Shown: positions 1-5,786 of the stretch, piece after piece | Layout: each line of letters starts with the position of its first letter | Numbering within the stretch: the first letter of the stretch is position 1 | Source: Pseudomonadota bacterium | GTDB taxonomy: Bacteria; Pseudomonadota; Alphaproteobacteria; Caulobacterales; Caulobacteraceae | Length of the DNA stretch: 11,297 bases | Direction: 5' to 3' | Assembly: GCA_023412655.1 (NCBI GenBank) | Contig: JAEYNH010000045.1 | Location: 1 to 11,297, forward strand | The notes under the pieces: model-generated | What the model was told of the DNA's origin: nothing | Seen by the model: only the letters and a program-made list of their open reading frames with translations | The model's database searches: none | Translations under genes and position numbers: made by a program

Positions 1-14
1 AGCATGTGACGCCC

Positions 15-46
15 CCCCGCGACGTGTTCCTCTCCACGTCGCGGGG
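15..46. terminator. Strong hairpin downstream of the SDR gene
   Basis: A perfect 12-bp inverted repeat (CCCCGCGACGTG at 15-26 and its complement at 35-46) encloses an 8-nt loop. It lies 32 bp beyond the stop codon of the minus-strand dehydrogenase, where a transcription terminator would be expected. Neither strand has a T-tract after the stem, so it is not a textbook intrinsic terminator. It could stop transcription from both sides, protect a 3' end, or be a palindromic binding site. No gene can be assigned to bases 1-77. Confidence 0.5.
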
Positions 47-77
47 AGACAGGCCCGCGAGGAAGCGGTAGCTCGGA

Positions 78-812
78 TCAGACCTGCGCCAGGCCGCCGT
101 CGACGAACACCTCGCTGCCGGTCATGAAGCTGCTGTCGGCCGAGGCGAGGAAGGCGGCCACCGCCCCCGTCTCGCTGACGTCGCCCACGCGGCCCATGGG
201 GGTGTCGGCGCCGATGGCCTCGAAGGCCGCCTCGCCCAGGGCGCCGAGGGGCAGGTCGGTGCGGGTCGGGCCGGGGGAGAGCACGTTCACCCGCACGCCG
301 GAGCCCTTCAGGTCGAGGGCCCAGCTGCGCGCCAGGTTGCGCACCGCCGCCTTGCTGGCGCTGTAGATGCTGAAGGCCGGGGCGCCCATCACGCCGCTGG
401 TGGAGGCGTTGAGGATGATCGAGCCGCCCGGCCCCATGAGCGGCAGGGCCTTCTGCACGGTGAACACCAGCGCCTTCACATTGAGGTCGAAGATCTCGTC
501 GTAGTGTTCGGGAGTGATCTCGGCCAGGGCCGCGAAGGAACCCGTGCCGGCGTTGGCGAAGAGCACGTCCAGCCCGCCCCGCTCGTCCTTCACCTTGGCG
601 TAGAGCCGGTCGAGGTCGGCGAAGTCGGTGACCGAGCCGGCGACGGCCCGGGCGTTGGGGCCGAGCTCGGCGGCGGCCGCCTGCAGCTGGGCCTCGCGAC
701 GGCCGAAGAGATAGACGAAGGCCCCCTCGTCCACGAACCGCCGGGCGGCCCCCAGGCCGATGCCGCTGCCCCCGCCGGTGATTACCGCCGTCTTGCCGTC
801 CAGTCTGTTCAT
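78..812 (-). CDS. SDR family NAD(P)-dependent oxidoreductase
   Basis: A classical short-chain dehydrogenase/reductase of 244 aa, a usual length for the family, expected to be a soluble cytoplasmic enzyme. The Rossmann cofactor motif TGGGSGIG is at residues 12-19 and the NAG motif near 87-89. The catalytic tetrad is N111, S137, Y150 and K154 (YSASK). The C-terminal FVDGG motif near 236-240 is typical of FabG-like members. The substrate cannot be read from the sequence. Three in-frame ATGs occur (824, 815, 812); 812 is chosen because a GGAG lies 6 nt upstream and the protein then begins MNRLDGKTAVITGG, as is usual. The gene is divergent from the HxlR regulator, an arrangement common for SDRs controlled by such a regulator, so redox or electrophile-responsive expression is a reasonable inference. 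Confidence 0.93.
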   Translation of the reverse strand: MNRLDGKTAVITGGGSGIGLGAARRFVDEGAFVYLFGRREAQLQAAAAELGPNARAVAGSVTDFADLDRLYAKVKDERGGLDVLFANAGTGSFAALAEITPEHYDEIFDLNVKALVFTVQKALPLMGPGGSIILNASTSGVMGAPAFSIYSASKAAVRNLARSWALDLKGSGVRVNVLSPGPTRTDLPLGALGEAAFEAIGADTPMGRVGDVSETGAVAAFLASADSSFMTGSEVFVDGGLAQV

Positions 813-852
813 CATGCGCTCCATAGGCTTGAGGTTGCCCTCAGCTGGATGC

Positions 853-892
853 GCGCTTACCTTGTCTCAAGTATGCACCTTTTGGTAAGTGC
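853..892. promoter_or_regulatory. Candidate HxlR operator between divergent genes
   Basis: The arms GCGCTTACC (853-861) and GGTAAGTGC (884-892) form an inverted repeat with one mismatch and a 22-bp spacer. Inside the spacer is a second, smaller symmetric element, ACC-TTTT-GGT (877-886). The site fills the gap between the SDR start (812) and the regulator start (900). HxlR proteins are dimeric winged-helix regulators that commonly bind such dyads next to their own gene. I see no convincing -35/-10 pair on either strand here, so the site is supported by symmetry and position only. Confidence 0.45.
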
Positions 893-899
893 CCAGGAA

Positions 900-1310
900 A
901 TGTCAGAGCCCCAGATCGCCGAACCCCGGATCTCCGAACCCCCCGCCTGCACGCCCAACCTGCCGGGCTTCACCTGTGGGCTCGACGCCACGCTGCGGGT
1001 CATCGCCGGCAAGTGGAAACCGCTGGTGCTCTACTTCCTGGCCCAGCGGGGGCCGACCCGTTACGGCGAGCTGCGCCGGGCGGTGCGGGACGCCAGCGAC
1101 AAGGTGCTGATCCAGCAGCTCAAGGACCTGGAGGCCGACGGCCTGGTGAAGCGCACCGACTATCGGGAGGTGCCGCCCAGGGTGGACTACAGCCTCACGC
1201 CCCTGGGTCGCAGCCTGGCCGAGGCGCTGGTCCCGCTGTGCAACTGGGGCGCGGAGAACCTGACGGCGGTGAACGAGCTGTTCGCCCAGCGCGAGGCATG
1301 CGGGCGGTAG
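900..1310 (+). CDS. HxlR-family winged-helix transcriptional regulator
   Basis: A protein of 136 aa with the HxlR signature. A conserved Cys (C26) sits just before the first helix (CGLDATLRVIAGKWKPLVL). The winged helix follows (about 30-105), with the recognition region KVLIQQLKDLEADGLVKR and wing PPRVDYSLTPLGRSL. Family members often sense electrophiles or oxidants through that N-terminal Cys and regulate an adjacent oxidoreductase; C17 is a possible second redox Cys. Possible starts are ATG 849, 873 and 900. I prefer 900 because the other two would place the inverted repeat at 853-892 inside the coding sequence; the AGGA just upstream of 900 is very close, so the start is uncertain. The N-terminus contains a small EPxI-type repeat. 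It probably represses itself and the divergent SDR (inference). Confidence 0.87.
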   Translation: MSEPQIAEPRISEPPACTPNLPGFTCGLDATLRVIAGKWKPLVLYFLAQRGPTRYGELRRAVRDASDKVLIQQLKDLEADGLVKRTDYREVPPRVDYSLTPLGRSLAEALVPLCNWGAENLTAVNELFAQREACGR

Positions 1311-1319
1311 CCGGGGCGC

Positions 1320-1442
1320 CCCTTCACGCACATGGATGTTCCCGGCCCGCTGCTCGGCCACGGTGGTCTCCCAGCGGAATTCGCCACGGCCCGGGGGCAG
1401 GTAGTCGTGGCCGACGAAGATGCGGGTCTGCGGCGGCAGGGG
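1320..1442 (-). pseudogene. C-terminal fragment of an MBL-fold hydrolase
   Basis: On the minus strand about 41 codons resemble the end of the metallo-beta-lactamase-fold family whose members carry RIFVCHDY and RWETTVAEQRAxNIHV near the C-terminus. Here they read TRIFVGHDY and RWETTVAEQRAGNIHVREG. The His of GHDY would be the last metal ligand. Everything N-terminal (the HxHxDH metal site) is missing, and similarity ends at about 1320, within 10 bp of the regulator's stop codon. The fragment therefore cannot encode a working enzyme. It is in the same reading frame as the aldo/keto reductase start upstream of it. The family assignment is from recognised motifs, not from a search. Confidence 0.7.
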
Positions 1443-1481
1443 CGGGGCCGCAGGCGCGGGACTGGGCGTGCTGCTCTCACC

Positions 1482-1580
1482 CGCCGCCGCGACCTCGCCG
1501 TCGGGGATGCGCCAGGTACCCAGCCCCAGCTTGGGGATCGGCCGGCCGTTGGGCAGCATGAAGGTCTCTTGCAGGATCAT
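1482..1580 (-). pseudogene. N-terminal fragment of an aldo/keto reductase
   Basis: Thirty-three codons starting at ATG 1580 encode the characteristic first beta strand of an aldo/keto reductase (LPNGRPIPKLGLGTWRIPDG). The start region looks intact, with AAAGGTGAG just upstream of the ATG. After about residue 31 the similarity stops. The frame runs through an Ala/Pro/Ser-rich stretch into the MBL-fold fragment, so the catalytic Asp, Tyr, Lys and His of the family are absent. The open frame continues antisense through the HxlR gene to base 903, but that extension matches nothing recognisable. This is best read as the 5' remnant of a deleted gene, possibly still translated. Confidence 0.68.
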
Positions 1581-1656
1581 GGCTCACCTTTCGCGCGCTT
1601 GGGGGGTTGGCGCGTCCGCCAGGGCCTCAACTCCCGGGCGCTCCGGAAGGCTGCCT

Positions 1657-1677
1657 CGCGGCTGCGGCGCAGCCGCG
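1657..1677. repeat. GC-rich hairpin upstream of grxD
   Basis: A perfect 9-bp inverted repeat (CGCGGCTGC / GCAGCCGCG) with a 3-nt GGC loop. It lies between the aldo/keto reductase remnant and the glutaredoxin gene. No T-tract follows on either strand. The interval 1581-1772 holds no credible gene on either strand; it contains this hairpin, a possible promoter and a second hairpin. Confidence 0.4.
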
Positions 1678-1683
1678 CGCGGC

Positions 1684-1712
1684 TTGACCCCGCGCGCCGT
1701 GCTCCCTAGCTG
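1684..1712 (+). promoter_or_regulatory. Possible promoter for grxD
   Basis: TTGACC at 1684-1689 is a good -35 match. At 17-bp spacing a weak -10, TAGCTG, falls at 1707-1712 (CCTAGC at 1705-1710 is an alternative). It would give a leader of about 50 nt before the glutaredoxin start. The -10 is poor, so this is tentative. Confidence 0.3.
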
Positions 1713-1723
1713 TGGGGCTGACT

Positions 1724-1745
1724 CCGGGCCCTGCCACGGGCCCGG
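1724..1745 (+). promoter_or_regulatory. Hairpin in the probable grxD leader
   Basis: CCGGGCCC (1724-1731) pairs perfectly with GGGCCCGG (1738-1745) across a 6-nt loop, 27 bp before the glutaredoxin start. It is followed by a short ATTT. It could be the terminator of an earlier plus-strand transcript or a structured 5' leader; the sequence does not decide between them. Confidence 0.35.
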
Positions 1746-1772
1746 CGATTTCTCCCGCCGAGAGGGCGACCG

Positions 1773-2117
1773 ATGACCGAAGCTGCAACCGCCAACCCCG
1801 TCCACGACTGGATCGCCCAGGCGGTGGCGGAACATCCCGTGATCCTGTTCATGAAGGGCGTGCCGGAACAGCCCCGCTGCGGCTTCTCGGCCGTGGTGGT
1901 GCAGATCCTGGATCACCTAGGCGTCGACTTCACCGGCGTCGACGTGCTGCAGAACGAGCAGCTGCGGGAAGGCATCAAGAGCTTCTCGGACTGGCCGACC
2001 ATCCCGCAGCTGTACGTGAAGGGCGAATTCGTCGGCGGCTCGGACATCGTGCGCGAGATGTTCCAGTCCGGCGAGCTGAAGACCCTCCTGGCCGAGCAGG
2101 GCCTGCTGGAGGCGTGA
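1773..2117 (+). CDS. grxD: Grx4-family monothiol glutaredoxin
   Basis: A glutaredoxin of 114 aa with the monothiol active site CGFS at residues 36-39, preceded by the glutathione-binding Lys of FMKGVP (K28). The cis-Pro motif WPTIPQLY is at 74-81 and the GG-SDI motif at 88-92. These features place it in the single-domain Grx4/GrxD class. That class binds a glutathione-ligated [2Fe-2S] cluster as a dimer or with BolA and hands clusters on in the cytoplasm. The start at 1773 fits the family length, with a purine-rich GAGAGG upstream. It overlaps the following thioesterase by 4 bp, so the two are probably translated from one mRNA. The usual partner gene bolA is not seen within the window. Confidence 0.95.
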   Translation: MTEAATANPVHDWIAQAVAEHPVILFMKGVPEQPRCGFSAVVVQILDHLGVDFTGVDVLQNEQLREGIKSFSDWPTIPQLYVKGEFVGGSDIVREMFQSGELKTLLAEQGLLEA

Positions 2118-2533
2118 CGGTCCTGCTCGAACCGCCGGAGGGCCGGCAGGTCTTCTGTCTGACGTTCGAGCCCACGCCGGCGGACATCGACGAGAACGGC
2201 CATGTGAACAACGTGGTCTACCTGCGCTGGGCCCAGGACATGGGCACGGCGCACTGGCGCAGCCTGGCCCCGGCCGAGGATCAGGCCGCCTGGGCCTGGG
2301 TGGCGCTTCGCCACGAGATCGACTACCGCCGGGCGCTGATGCCCGGCGAGACGGCCCAGGGGCGCACCTGGGTTTCGGACACGGCCCAGGGGCCGCGGTT
2401 CGACCGCTTCATCCGCATCGACGGCCCGGACGGCCAGATGTGCGCCCAGGTGAAGACCACCTGGGTGCTGATCGAGCAGGCCACGGGGCGCCCGCGCCGG
2501 GTGCCCGAGCAAATGGTGCGGCTGTTCGCCTGA
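2114..2533 (+). CDS. 4HBT-fold acyl-CoA thioesterase
   Basis: A single hot-dog domain of 139 aa. The signature DENGHVNNVVYLRW (residues 26-39) is the DxxGHVNNxxYLxW motif of 4-hydroxybenzoyl-CoA / acyl-ACP thioesterase-like proteins, with D26 the likely catalytic acid. The later strands read RHEIDYRRALMPGE and KTTWVLID/E-like, as in the family. Such proteins hydrolyse acyl-CoA or acyl-ACP thioesters as dimers or tetramers in the cytosol; the acyl chain cannot be predicted. The start is the GTG of the GTGA overlap with the glutaredoxin stop codon, the only start that keeps the whole N-terminal strand. The overlap implies translational coupling. A weak GAACCC/GGGTTC hairpin just after the stop is not convincing as a terminator. 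Confidence 0.85.
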   Translation: MTVLLEPPEGRQVFCLTFEPTPADIDENGHVNNVVYLRWAQDMGTAHWRSLAPAEDQAAWAWVALRHEIDYRRALMPGETAQGRTWVSDTAQGPRFDRFIRIDGPDGQMCAQVKTTWVLIEQATGRPRRVPEQMVRLFA

Positions 2534-2590
2534 GCGTGAACCCGATGGGGGTTCGGGGGTTGGTCTCCAGGCTGGGGCCAATTTCCACGG

Positions 2591-3709
2591 ATGCTCATGA
2601 CACTGACCACCCTTGCCCAAGACGTGGCCGCGCGCCTCACCTGGCTGCCCGGCTGGGTCGTGGGGATCGCATTTATCGCCGTCGCACTGGCCCTGGCCCT
2701 GGCGCTGCATGGACTGGTGGTCCGCGCCGTCCGGCGGGGCTTGCGCCGGCGCAGCGAGTTCACCCGCTCCCTGGTCATCCGCACGCGCGGGCCCGGCCGG
2801 CTGGCGCTGATGTTCCTGGCGGCGAGCTGGGCCGTCCGGGTCAGCCCGATCGCGGGACGCGAGGCGGCGCTGCTGCAGCACGCGCTATTGGTGTTGTTCA
2901 TCATCCTGGTGGGCTGGGTGCTGATGACCGCCCTGGACATCGGGGCCGCGCTCTACATGAAGCGCTACCGGATCGACGTGGAGGACAACCTGCTGGCCCG
3001 CAAGCACCTCACCCAGGTGCGCATCCTGCGGCGGGCCATCGCCGTGCTGGTCATCCTGCTCACCGCCGCCTTCGCCCTGATGACCATCCCCGGCGTGCGC
3101 CAGCTGGGGGTCAGTCTGCTGGCCGCGGGCGGGGCGGCGGGGATCATCGTCGGCCTGGCGCTGCAGCCGGTGCTGTCCAACATCATGGCGGGCATACAGA
3201 TCGCCCTCACCCAGCCGATCCGCATCGACGACGCGGTGATCGTCGAGGGCGAGTGGGGCGTGGTGGAGGAGATCACCTCGGCCTATGTGGTGATCCGCAT
3301 CTGGGACAAGCGCCGCCTGATCGTGCCGCTGAAGTACTTCCTGGAGACCCCGTTCCAGAACTGGACGCGGACGACCTCGGACCTCCTGGGCGTGGTGCTG
3401 CTCTATCTCGACTATTCCACGCCGCTGGAGCCGCTGCGCGAGAAGCTCAAGGAGATCGTCGAGGCCTCGCCCCTGTGGGATCGCCAGGTGGTGGTGCTGC
3501 AGGTGACCGACGCCCGCGAGCGCACCATGGAGGTCCGCTGCCTGGCGGGCGCCAAGTCGGCGGGCGGCGCCTTCGACCTGCGCTGCGAGGTGCGCGAGAA
3601 GCTGATCGCCTTCCTGCAGACGAACTATCCCCACGCCCTGCCCCGGGACCGGCTGGAGCTGTATCCCGCCGAGGCCGAGGCGCCGTCAGCGGGCCAGCGG
3701 ATTCAGTAG
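2591..3709 (+). CDS. MscS-family small-conductance mechanosensitive channel
   Basis: An inner-membrane protein of 372 aa. Hydrophobic segments lie at about 22-44, 71-86, 97-122 and 149-167, followed by the Gly/Ala-rich pore helix (about 173-205, GGAAGIIVGLALQPVLSNIMAG). The MscS beta domain comes next (QPIRIDDAVIVEGEWGVVEEI, then IRIWDKRRLIVPLKYF and an ending near FQNWTR), then an alpha/beta C-terminal domain. With several extra N-terminal helices it is larger than E. coli MscS (three helices) and resembles YbdG/YnaI-like members. The expected role is release of small solutes on hypo-osmotic shock. An ATG two codons later (2597) is an alternative start; neither has a strong Shine-Dalgarno. 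Its last 24 bp overlap the convergent lipoprotein gene. Confidence 0.92.
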   Translation: MLMTLTTLAQDVAARLTWLPGWVVGIAFIAVALALALALHGLVVRAVRRGLRRRSEFTRSLVIRTRGPGRLALMFLAASWAVRVSPIAGREAALLQHALLVLFIILVGWVLMTALDIGAALYMKRYRIDVEDNLLARKHLTQVRILRRAIAVLVILLTAAFALMTIPGVRQLGVSLLAAGGAAGIIVGLALQPVLSNIMAGIQIALTQPIRIDDAVIVEGEWGVVEEITSAYVVIRIWDKRRLIVPLKYFLETPFQNWTRTTSDLLGVVLLYLDYSTPLEPLREKLKEIVEASPLWDRQVVVLQVTDARERTMEVRCLAGAKSAGGAFDLRCEVREKLIAFLQTNYPHALPRDRLELYPAEAEAPSAGQRIQ

Positions 3710-4030
3710 GCGCACCTCTGCGCCGGGCCGCAGTCCCAGCTCCGCCCAGCTGAAGGTGAGGTCGACCTGGCCGCCGGCGCTGCGGCAGACGTCCAGCGCC
3801 TTGCGGGCGAAGGCGAGGCGGTCGGCCTCCCGGTAGAAGGTGAAGTCGGCCTTGTCGGTGCAGCCCCTGGAGGCGACCCGGATGGTGAGGCCGTCACGGC
3901 CGGCGTGGACCAGGTAGAGCGGCTCCAGTTCCTCGAACACCGCATCCTGCCGGACCGCCAGCCGGGGCGGCGGCAGGGTGGCGCAGCCCGCCACCCCCAA
4001 GAGCCCCGCCAAGACCCACCGCCGATTCAT
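3686..4030 (-). CDS. Small putative lipoprotein of unknown function
   Basis: A 114-aa protein whose N-terminus is a lipoprotein signal: two Arg, a short hydrophobic core, and a lipobox VAGC with the modified Cys at residue 16. The mature part (about 98 aa) has no family I recognise. It contains two cysteines (C57, C82) that could form a periplasmic disulfide, and alternating strands such as GLTIRVAS and QVDLTFSWAEL. The distribution of hydrophobic residues, the clean signal peptide and the stop/start boundaries support a real gene. It converges on the MscS-family channel with a 24-bp overlap. It lies 104 bp beyond the rpsD terminator on the same strand and may have its own weak promoter; none is clear. 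Confidence 0.8.
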   Translation of the reverse strand: MNRRWVLAGLLGVAGCATLPPPRLAVRQDAVFEELEPLYLVHAGRDGLTIRVASRGCTDKADFTFYREADRLAFARKALDVCRSAGGQVDLTFSWAELGLRPGAEVRLLNPLAR

Positions 4031-4130
4031 CGGGCCAACCTAAACCAGCGATGGCGGCAAAGGCACGGCGGCGGGCCGCTTCCTGGCGTCGCACCGCGGC
4101 ACGCCCCCCGGCCCTTGCGGCGGGCGCAAA

Positions 4131-4160
4131 GCAAAAGGCCCCGGATCTCTCCGGGGCCTT
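4131..4160 (-). terminator. Intrinsic terminator of rpsD
   Basis: On the minus strand a perfect 10-bp stem (AAGGCCCCGG / CCGGGGCCTT, 4135-4144 with 4151-4160) with a 6-nt loop is followed by TTGCTTTGC. It sits 26 bp after the rpsD stop codon. The stem, its position and the T-rich 3' flank are those of a Rho-independent terminator. Confidence 0.85.
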
Positions 4161-4186
4161 CGCAAACCTTCGAACTCGGCGTCGGC

Positions 4187-4804
4187 TTACGACGCGTAGA
4201 ATTCGACGACCAGGTTCGGCTCCATCTTCACCGGGTACGGCACTTCGGCCAGTTCCGGGGCGCGGACGAAGGTGGCGCTCATGCCCTTCACGTCCACGGT
4301 GATGTAGTCGGGCGTGTCACGTTCGTTCGACTGCAGGGCTTCCAGCACCAGGGCCATGTTGCGCGAACGCTCGCGCACCGACACCACGTCGCCCGGCTTC
4401 ACCCGGTAGGAGGCGATGTTCACGCGCTTGCCGTTCACCAGGACGTGGCCGTGGTTGACGAACTGGCGGGCGGCGAACGGGGTCGGGACGAACTTGGCGC
4501 GGTAGACCACCGCATCCAGGCGCGACTCGAGCAGCGAGATCAGGTTCTCCGAGGTGTTGCCCTTGCGGCGCGCAGCTTCCGTGTAGATGCGGACGAACTG
4601 CTTCTCGGTGATGTTGCCGTAGTAGCCCTTCAGCTTCTGCTTGGCGCGCAGCTGGAGGCCGAAGTCCGACACCTTGCTCTTGCGGCGCTGGCCGTGCTGG
4701 CCGGGGCCGTAGGCGCGGGTGTTGATCGGGGACTTCGGGCGACCCCAGATGTTTTCGCCCATCCGGCGGTCGAGCTTGTACTTGGCGCTATGGCGCTTGG
4801 ACAT
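4187..4804 (-). CDS. rpsD: 30S ribosomal protein S4
   Basis: A 205-aa S4 protein, the family's usual length. The N-terminus MSKRHSAKYKLDRRMG and the block RAYGPGQHGQRR are diagnostic. The S4 RNA-binding domain runs from about 94 to 156 (LESRLDAVVYRAKF, then ARQFVNHGHVLVNGKRVNI). It nucleates assembly of the 30S body by binding 16S rRNA. No cysteine is present anywhere, so this is the zinc-free form. The start at 4804 is fixed by the conserved N-terminus and a purine-rich AGAGAG 6-11 nt upstream; an in-frame ATG at 4858 would add 18 unrelated residues. The gene stands alone with its own promoter and terminator rather than in the ribosomal alpha operon. Confidence 0.98.
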   Translation of the reverse strand: MSKRHSAKYKLDRRMGENIWGRPKSPINTRAYGPGQHGQRRKSKVSDFGLQLRAKQKLKGYYGNITEKQFVRIYTEAARRKGNTSENLISLLESRLDAVVYRAKFVPTPFAARQFVNHGHVLVNGKRVNIASYRVKPGDVVSVRERSRNMALVLEALQSNERDTPDYITVDVKGMSATFVRAPELAEVPYPVKMEPNLVVEFYAS

Positions 4805-4922
4805 ATTCCACTCTCTTCGACACGGGCCGGCTGTCCCCTCATGGGACCGCGATCTCAACGGCGGCGGCGCATCAATCCGTCATAGACTTGCCGACCGTCC
4901 GGGCGGACCCGGCGGCGGAAGA
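4805..4922 (-). promoter_or_regulatory. Long rpsD 5' leader with hairpins and mini-ORFs
   Basis: If transcription starts about 7 nt after the -10 element, the leader is about 118 nt. It can form CCGGG/CCCGG (4899-4912, tetraloop) and GTCCC/GGGAC (4833-4847, 5-nt loop). It also contains two minute reading frames on the same strand: M-T-D-stop (4872-4883) and M-R-R-R-R-stop (4855-4872), which overlap by one base (TGATG). S4 autoregulates through leader mRNA in several bacteria; whether this leader does so is inference. Confidence 0.35.
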
Positions 4923-4928
4923 GGCGCG

Positions 4929-4957
4929 GATATGCCGACGAAGGCCGGGGGAGTCAA
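4929..4957 (-). promoter_or_regulatory. rpsD promoter
   Basis: On the minus strand TTGACT (4952-4957) and CATATC (4929-4934) are separated by exactly 17 bp. Both match the housekeeping-sigma consensus well, and the GCATATCC context is close to the Caulobacter -10. It lies just after the methyltransferase stop codon and drives toward rpsD, which supports independent transcription of rpsD. Confidence 0.7.
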
Positions 4958-4973
4958 GTTCCGCCCCCAGCGG

Positions 4974-5786
4974 CTAACCCTCGCCGCCCTCGCCTCTGGC
5001 CTTCGGAGAGGCCTTCTGAGAACCCTTCTGGGCGATCTTCTCCAGCACCTTGCCGCGGCCGCGCGAGAGGGCCGTGACCACGCCGCGCAGGGTGCGCACC
5101 TCCTGATCGGTGAAGCGGGCCTTGCCCAGGGCCGAGCGCAGGTTCTGCACCATGTTCGGCGTCTTCTCGGGCGGGTGGAAGAAGCCCGAGGCCTCCAGTT
5201 CCCGCTCCAGGTGTTCGTAGAGGCCAAGCAGGGCCTCGGCGGTGGCCGGGCCAGGGCCTTCCCGGAAGTTGGCCGGCGGCCGGTCGGCCTCGGCCGCCTG
5301 CCACTCGTAGGCGTTGATGGCCACCGCCTGGGCCAGGTTCAGCGACCGGAACCGGGGATCGATAGGGATGGTCACCACCGCCTGGGCCAGGGCGATGTCC
5401 TGGGTCTCGAGCCCGGCGCGCTCGCCGCCGAACAGCAGGCCCGTGCGCTCGCCGCGGGCGGAGGCCGCGCGCAGTTCGCCCGCCGCCTGGCGCGGCGTCA
5501 TGACCGGCAGGGTCAGCTCCCGCGGGCGGGCGGTGGTGGCGAACACCAAGGTCAGGTCGGCGATCGCCTCGGCGACGCTGCCGAACACCTGGGCCCCGTT
5601 CAGGGGCCAGTCGGCGCCCGAGGCCGAGGCCCAGGCCCGCTCCTGGGGCCAGCCGTCCCGGGGGTTGACCAGCCGCAGCTCGGCCAGACCGAAATTGGCC
5701 ATCACCCGGGCCACGGCGCCGATGTTCTCCGCCAGCTGTGGCGCGTTCAGGATTACGACAGGCTTGGGAGACAAAGCTTCGGACAT
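4974..5786 (-). CDS. trmJ: TrmJ-like SPOUT RNA 2'-O-methyltransferase
   Basis: A 270-aa TrmH-family (SPOUT) methyltransferase. Motif 1 is PQLAENIGAVARVMANFGL (16-34). Motif 2 is LLFGGERAGL (117-126) and motif 3 IPIDPRFRSLNLAQAVAINAYE (140-161), which together form the trefoil-knot SAM site. The C-terminal helical region (about 205-250) with KTPNMVQNLRSALGKARFTDQEVRTLRGV is typical of TrmJ, which methylates the 2'-OH of tRNA residue 32. The last 20 residues are a Lys/Gly/Glu-rich tail. The start at 5786 is required by the first strand (PVVILNAP); longer in-frame extensions are unrelated. The start codon overlaps that of the divergent lipoprotein by two bases, so its promoter must lie inside that neighbour. 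TrmJ is the best family match; a related rRNA methyltransferase is possible. Confidence 0.9.
   Translation of the reverse strand: MSEALSPKPVVILNAPQLAENIGAVARVMANFGLAELRLVNPRDGWPQERAWASASGADWPLNGAQVFGSVAEAIADLTLVFATTARPRELTLPVMTPRQAAGELRAASARGERTGLLFGGERAGLETQDIALAQAVVTIPIDPRFRSLNLAQAVAINAYEWQAAEADRPPANFREGPGPATAEALLGLYEHLERELEASGFFHPPEKTPNMVQNLRSALGKARFTDQEVRTLRGVVTALSRGRGKVLEKIAQKGSQKASPKARGEGGEG

Noticed and set aside
903..1319. Continuation of the AKR/MBL-fragment frame through the HxlR gene on the minus strand
   Set aside because: This part is antisense to a well-supported HxlR coding sequence and shows no similarity to either enzyme family; the real homology ends near 1320.
1584..1916. 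A His-rich 110-codon minus-strand frame upstream of the aldo/keto reductase remnant
   Set aside because: It is largely antisense to grxD and has no ribosome-binding site or recognisable motif.
1712..2113. An N-terminal extension of the thioesterase overlapping grxD
   Set aside because: It is an out-of-frame shadow of grxD; the GTG at 2114 gives the complete hot-dog domain and a standard GTGA overlap.
2440..3753. A 437-codon plus-strand frame over the MscS gene
   Set aside because: Out of frame with a clear MscS protein; its translation is a Pro/Gly/Arg-rich shadow.
5314..5784. A longer N-terminus for the beta-lactamase-fold protein
   Set aside because: The extension is antisense to trmJ and would bury the Tat/lipoprotein signal inside the protein; the ATG at 5785 gives a normal signal peptide.
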